From the NCBI RefSeq assembly GCF_049537125.1, contig NZ_JBMVQY010000001.1:1612001-1676000 (forward strand): a stretch of 64,000 nucleotides of DNA. The letters run 5' to 3'. Shown here in pieces: positions 60,309-64,000 of this stretch. A program made the translations under genes and the position numbers. Below the pieces are notes generated by a model. That model saw only the letters and a list, made by a program, of their open reading frames with translations. It did no database searches and was not told the origin of the DNA. This stretch comes from Limisphaera sp026417315. Lineage in GTDB: Bacteria; Verrucomicrobiota; Verrucomicrobiia; Limisphaerales; Limisphaeraceae. Position 1 is the first letter of the stretch, and each line of letters opens with the position of its first letter.

Positions 60309-62232
60309 ATATTTTCCATTCCCCAAGCCATACGACGTCATTGTGGTGGGCGGGGGCCATGCCGGGATCGAGGCGGCCCTGGCCGCGGCGCGCATGGGAT
60401 GCCAGACCCTGTTGCTCACCTTGAATCCCGACTCGATAGGCCAAATGTCCTGTAACCCGGCCATTGGTGGCTTGGCCAAGGGAAATCTGGCGCGGGAGGT
60501 GGACGCATTGGGCGGGGAGATGGGAATCAACACCGACATGACCGGACTCCAGTTCCGTATGCTGAACACCACCAAGGGTCCTGCGGTCTGGGCGCCACGG
60601 GCTCAATGCGACAAAAAGGCCTATCAGATGCGGATGAAATGGGTGTGTGAGCGGCAGGAGAACTTGGACATCATGCAGGCCGAAGCCACGGAATTGGTGA
60701 CAGATAGCGGGGAGATCGTGGGAGTGCGGACCTCCCTGGGCGTGGAGTACCGTGCCAAATCCGTGGTGGTAACGACGGGGACGTTCCTCAAAGGTCTGAT
60801 GCACATCGGGTCCACACAGCTTCCGGGGGGCCGTGCCGGGGACAAGGCCGCTTTCGGGATCAGTGAATCGCTGCGCCGCCTAGGACTGGAGCTGGGCCGG
60901 ATGAAGACCGGCACGCCTCCGCGTTTACTGCGAAGCTCCATTGACTTTTCCAAGACCGAACCACAGCCGGGGGACGAGCCGGTGCCTTACTTCTCGCACT
61001 GGAAGGACGAATTGTTCCACGTGGAACATTCCATCGTGCGATTCCCTGCTTCATACTCCTGCTCCGGACCCTACCCACCCGGGTCGATCCTCGCCCAGCT
61101 CGGCGGCCAGATGCAATGTCACATCACGTACACCACCGCGGCTACCGCCGAGATCATTCGCGCCAATCTCCACCGATCCCCACTCTACAGCGGCGCCATC
61201 AAAGGGGTTGGCCCCCGTTATTGCCCTTCCATTGAGGACAAGATCGTCAAATTCGCCGATAAAGAACGGCACCAAATCTTTTTGGAGCCCGAAGGAATCA
61301 GCACCGACGAGATCTACGTCAATGGCCTGTCCACTTCGCTGCCTTTTGATGTCCAACTGCAGCTGGTAAAAACCGTCATCGGCTGTGAAAACGCGGTGAT
61401 GCTGCGGCCGGCGTACGCGGTTGAATACGATTACGCCCCGCCTACGCAGTTGACGCCCTACCTTGAGACCAAGGCCTGCAAGGGACTTTTCCTCGCCGGT
61501 CAAATCAACGGCACCTCCGGCTATGAAGAAGCCGCCGCCCAGGGTATCATCGCCGGCATCAATGCAGCCCTGCGAGCCCAAGGGAAACCGATGATCACTC
61601 TCGGACGGGACCAGGCCTACATCGGGGTGCTCATCGATGACCTGGTCACCAAGGGAACCACCGAACCTTATCGGATGTTCACCTCACGTGCCGAATACAG
61701 GCTCTTGCTGCGCCAAGACAATGCCGACCTCCGCCTCTCGGGCATCGGCTACTCAGTCGGACTCCTTCCGGAGCGGCGCTACGCCAAGGTCCGGGCCAAG
61801 CAGGCAGCCATTGTCGAAGAACTTCGCCGACTTCAAGCCACGAGGCACGGCGCCCAAACCCTCGCCCAAATCTTGGCCCGCCCAGAGGTCCGGTACCGAG
61901 ATTTGCCCGGGGCTCGACCGGACTTGGACCCTGATGTGGTCCACCAAGTCGAGGTGGAGGTAAAGTACGCCGGTTACATCGAGCGGCAGAAGGCCGAGGT
62001 ACTGAGGTTCAAGTCATTGGAAGACAAGATGATACCGGATGATTTCGACTACGCCACCGTGCCCAGCTTGCGGTTGGAGGCCCGACAAAAACTTTCGAAG
62101 ATCCGGCCCAGAACGTTGGGCCAAGCGGCCAGGATCTCGGGGGTTTCTCCTGCGGACATTGCGATCCTCGCCGTCTGGTTGAAGCGTTACGGCGCGGGCC
62201 AACTCCGTTCGGGGTCGCCGGCTCGCGGTTAG
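60298..62232 (+). CDS. mnmG: tRNA uridine-5-carboxymethylaminomethyl modification enzyme MnmG (GidA)
   Basis: FAD-binding enzyme of 644 residues; with MnmE it modifies wobble U34 of certain tRNAs. The FAD site is V-V-G-G-G-H-A-G-I-E-A-A, followed by the hallmark Q-M-S-C-N-P-A-I-G-G-L-A-K-G. G-T-F-L-K-G-L-M-H-I-G and P-G-G-R-A-G-D are present; the C-terminal helical domain ends normally (A-R-I-S-G-V-S-P-A-D-I-A). No ATG precedes the FAD motif in frame; GTG 60298 (M-H-S-E-Y-F-P) is the most likely start, GTG 60256 an alternative. It overlaps pgi by 11 bases. In many bacteria this gene adjoins rsmG, parA and parB near oriC; here it follows pgi, and a parS-like site lies inside it. Confidence 0.95.
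   Translation: MHSEYFPFPKPYDVIVVGGGHAGIEAALAAARMGCQTLLLTLNPDSIGQMSCNPAIGGLAKGNLAREVDALGGEMGINTDMTGLQFRMLNTTKGPAVWAPRAQCDKKAYQMRMKWVCERQENLDIMQAEATELVTDSGEIVGVRTSLGVEYRAKSVVVTTGTFLKGLMHIGSTQLPGGRAGDKAAFGISESLRRLGLELGRMKTGTPPRLLRSSIDFSKTEPQPGDEPVPYFSHWKDELFHVEHSIVRFPASYSCSGPYPPGSILAQLGGQMQCHITYTTAATAEIIRANLHRSPLYSGAIKGVGPRYCPSIEDKIVKFADKERHQIFLEPEGISTDEIYVNGLSTSLPFDVQLQLVKTVIGCENAVMLRPAYAVEYDYAPPTQLTPYLETKACKGLFLAGQINGTSGYEEAAAQGIIAGINAALRAQGKPMITLGRDQAYIGVLIDDLVTKGTTEPYRMFTSRAEYRLLLRQDNADLRLSGIGYSVGLLPERRYAKVRAKQAAIVEELRRLQATRHGAQTLAQILARPEVRYRDLPGARPDLDPDVVHQVEVEVKYAGYIERQKAEVLRFKSLEDKMIPDDFDYATVPSLRLEARQKLSKIRPRTLGQAARISGVSPADIAILAVWLKRYGAGQLRSGSPARG
61013..61028. promoter_or_regulatory. parS-like ParB-binding site inside mnmG
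   Basis: TGTTCCACGTGGAACA is a perfect 16-base palindrome. It matches the widely conserved chromosomal parS core (GTTNCACGTGNAAC) exactly. It lies within the mnmG coding region, where it encodes part of L-F-H-V-E-H. ParB spreads from such sites near the origin and organises chromosome segregation. I found no second copy in the window. Confidence 0.75.
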
Positions 62233-62871
62233 CTTTTTCGGCACCCCAATCGTGCCCGCCCGCCGCCACCCTCAGGGCGAAGCACGACCAAGGGGGTTTT
62301 CAATGCCCATCCTCCTAGAAAGTGAGTCCATGGTCTGCGCAATTCCTCAGTGGAGCCCAAAAGGTGATTCTTGATCCGAAAAGCCGAAAGGCAACGGCTT
62401 GGTGGACTCCGGAAGAAGTGGGCTTTTCAAACAGCGATTCTTGCTTGCGGCAAGGGTACCTTATCGGCGCAATGGTTTCGTCCACAGCCTTTCCGGCGCA
62501 CCCAACGGGCGCTCCAAAAACCACAGATTACTCAGAGGATCCTGATCCACATCCCGTTGCAGAGGCACAAGGCGAAACGGGATGCGCCTGTTTGCAGCTC
62601 CAATCACGTCAGGTGGCCAAGAGGGTGACCACGGTGAATTCGACAAGAACCGCCTTCCCAAGTGGGGTGAGGGCAAGCGGGCGGTTTCTACGCTTACAAC
62701 ATCCTGTGAAGCAGTCAGATGGATTCAGTTCCGCTCTGTGTTCTGACCTCTGGAGCGTGGTTCGTTGGGCCTGACTTTGGGCAAGAAAGAGAGCCCCGGC
62801 CTGTTCACTGCCAGACCGGGGCTTGACTCCAACGCCGTGGAAACAGGGCTTGCGGAGGAGAGTCTTTTCGA
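62233..62871. other. Intergenic region after mnmG
   Basis: A 639-base gap between convergent mnmG and the PEP-CTERM gene. It contains a 9-bp hairpin (CATCCCGTT 62550-62558 with AACGGGATG 62576-62584) and a string AAAAGCCGAAA near 62379 shared with repeat family 1 copy A. An open frame at 62322-62774 has no recognisable motif. Confidence 0.4.
62783..62823 (-). terminator. Likely terminator of the PEP-CTERM gene
   Basis: On the minus strand AGCCCCGG (62823-62816) pairs with CCGGGGCT (62799-62792) across a 16-base loop, followed by C-T-C-T-T-T-C-T-T. It is 49 bases past the stop codon at 62872. The T tract is interrupted, so efficiency is uncertain. Confidence 0.6.
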
Positions 62872-63510
62872 CTACGAGCGGACAATCCAACGCCGACCGA
62901 GCCCGACCATGCCGAGGCCAGCGATCCCCAACAACATCAGGCTGCTGCCGCCTTCGGGGACGCGCTGGCAATGCACGTACTCGATCCGGTCTACGATTTC
63001 GATCAAGCCGATAGCACCGCTTGGGCCGGTCGTGAACGGATTGCCTTGAGCATCACCGTACCAGAAGTACGCTCGATCAAAGCATTGGCCCGCCCATCCG
63101 ATGTTCTGGTTCATGATGTCGTCCAGGTTCAGTGGGCTGTTCACCGTGGCCAGCAGGACTGCGCCATTCCAAATCTCCAACCACGCTAGGTCGGTGGGGC
63201 CGGCCCAACCGGGGTCGTCATTCCCGAACCACAGACTCAGAGAGTCAACGGGTACCGTGAAGTCGATCTGGAGCTTGCTACCATCGGTGTCGTCAAACAC
63301 GACCAAGGACTGGCCGATGCCCTGACCACCGAAGTTACCCACGAGGAGATCCGTCCCGGCAGTGTCGCTGAACTGAACGGTGGGATGCCCCACGGGAGAC
63401 CATCCATTGGGCTTGAGTCCGGGAGCATCTGCCTCGAAGTCAATCACCGCGGCAGAGCCGCTCAGGCTCGCCGCCGCAACTACCGCACCGAGCATCAGTG
63501 TCTTCTTCAT
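62872..63510 (-). CDS. PEP-CTERM sorting-domain protein
   Basis: A 212-residue exported protein. Signal peptide M-K-K-T-L-M-L-G-A-V-V-A-A-A-S-L-S-G-S-A-A, then a beta-sandwich-like body (I-D-F-E-A-D-A-P-G-L-K-P-N-G-W near the start; V-D-S-L-S-L-W-F-G-N-D-D-P in the middle). The C-terminus is V-P-E-G-G-S-S, hydrophobic L-M-L-L-G-I-A-G-L-G-M-V-G-L, basic G-R-R-W-I-V-R-S: a PEP-CTERM signal in which the usual P-E-P is P-E-G. The body has the F-D-F-E-x-x-P-G-L style common in secreted surface proteins. An exosortase is not in the window. A terminator follows; the promoter should lie about 150 bases upstream. Confidence 0.88.
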   Translation of the reverse strand: MKKTLMLGAVVAAASLSGSAAVIDFEADAPGLKPNGWSPVGHPTVQFSDTAGTDLLVGNFGGQGIGQSLVVFDDTDGSKLQIDFTVPVDSLSLWFGNDDPGWAGPTDLAWLEIWNGAVLLATVNSPLNLDDIMNQNIGWAGQCFDRAYFWYGDAQGNPFTTGPSGAIGLIEIVDRIEYVHCQRVPEGGSSLMLLGIAGLGMVGLGRRWIVRS

Positions 63511-64000
63511 TCATCGCCTTTCTCAACTGGCATTTCCGGTGAAGCCGGAGCATGCCGAGGTTTTTCCGTTTGCTACACACGACTTCGACCGCCGTGCAAT
63601 GAATTTGTAGCATTACTCGTGCCATAGTATTGCATGGCCGCGCGCCACGACCTCGGCAACATATTGCAGGCAAACATGTTGCGGTCAATTTAACTCTGAG
63701 TTGCGAGCACTGTTATGGAGCTCATGCACGGACCCATGGCGCAAAAGTGTTCAACTATCCGACACATTCTGGGCGCTTGGACTGCCGCTGGGAGCCATGA
63801 ATAACGGTATCTCATTGGTGCGCAATGGATTGCGAGCGAATCGCGAAAATGTAAGAAAATCCGTCACGTCGGGCACCTACGGCGACCTGTTGTTTGGAAT
63901 GCCTTAAGCTTGAATCGGGGGGCATGGTGTCGGAAAAACTGGCGATGGCCCGATCCCCCGGCGGCCCGTGTGGTATCCTGGCGGTCTACCCTTCACTGAA
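63511..64000. other. Upstream region of the PEP-CTERM gene, window end
   Basis: AT-richer than the rest of the window from about 63590. On the minus strand TTGACC (63688-63683) could be a -35, with AATATG 17 bases further as a poor -10. An inverted repeat spans this promoter (see next entry). The open frame at 63701-63907 (68 codons) has no recognisable feature and is not called. Confidence 0.4.
63656..63682. promoter_or_regulatory. Inverted repeat over the possible PEP-CTERM promoter
   Basis: GCAACAT (63656-63662) and ATGTTGC (63676-63682) form a perfect 7-base inverted repeat with a 13-base spacer. It covers the stretch between the candidate -35 and -10 about 150 bases upstream of the gene start, so it could be an operator. 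The identification is by position only. Confidence 0.3.

Noticed and set aside
62322..62774. 150-codon frame after mnmG
   Set aside because: No recognisable domain, no Shine-Dalgarno, crosses a hairpin and a repeat-like string.
63701..63907. 68-codon frame near the window end
   Set aside because: Short, no motif, in an AT-richer promoter-like region.

Overview
The window is GC-rich, densely packed bacterial chromosome. Several independent features point to Verrucomicrobiota, probably a Limisphaerales-like lineage: two PEP-CTERM proteins, a TonB-dependent receptor with a V-I-T-G-S-x-I-P plug start, a pseudopilin ending in a Y-A-D-G-H motif, a roughly 50-residue small basic protein typical of the Chlamydiae-Verrucomicrobia lineage, secreted Ig/LamG proteins with a typical verrucomicrobial C-terminal domain, and weak Shine-Dalgarno signals. 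The taxon is an inference. I found no rRNA, tRNA, insertion sequence, prophage or CRISPR array.

Layout. 1-3.1 kb: the end of a secreted protein, then hypF. 3.3-8.4 kb: a complete trans-4-hydroxy-L-proline degradation set, with the epimerase on + facing the dehydrogenase, deaminase and 2-oxoglutarate-semialdehyde dehydrogenase on -. 8.7-11.9 kb (all -): coaB, dnaN and a cysteine desulfurase; the dnaN/desulfurase gap carries two perfect DnaA boxes. 12.2-16.4 kb: a 1398-residue membrane protein built from two homologous halves. 17.2-20.5 kb: a TonB-dependent receptor with a strong terminator, then a 120-residue secreted protein that looks like only the start of such a receptor. 20.6-24 kb: birA and nadC (overlapping, -) and an orphan DGQHR-domain protein. 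24.4-31.2 kb: a secreted GH123-like protein, two small proteins and glycyl-tRNA synthetase. 31.2-38.6 kb: xylose isomerase, a divergent HxlR regulator/NmrA-like reductase pair, a LysM protein and a PEP-CTERM protein, with two gene-poor stretches full of decayed interspersed repeats. 38.6-42.0 kb: a + strand cluster (small basic protein, pseudouridine synthase, SH3 protein, folD, unknown). 42.3-50.4 kb: alpha-L-rhamnosidase, a discoidin-domain protein with an overlapping membrane glycosyltransferase, and an M3 lipoprotein peptidase. 50.9-54.6 kb: a helical protein, a pseudopilin, an ABC exporter pair and a dUTPase. 55.2-58.4 kb: an envelope-stress-like ECF sigma module of five overlapping or closely spaced genes. 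58.7-62.2 kb: pgi overlapping mnmG. 62.9-63.5 kb: a second PEP-CTERM protein.

Main points for a second look: a perfect 16-bp parS-type palindrome inside mnmG and DnaA boxes on the dnaN promoter (both origin-proximal signatures); the duplicated 1398-residue membrane protein; the sigma factor flanked by two related anti-sigma-like proteins; the stand-alone plug-start protein; the orphan DGQHR protein; and a family of diverged intergenic repeats. Metabolically the window suggests a heterotroph using hydroxyproline-containing peptides and plant or microbial polysaccharides (rhamnose, xylose, amino-sugar glycans).
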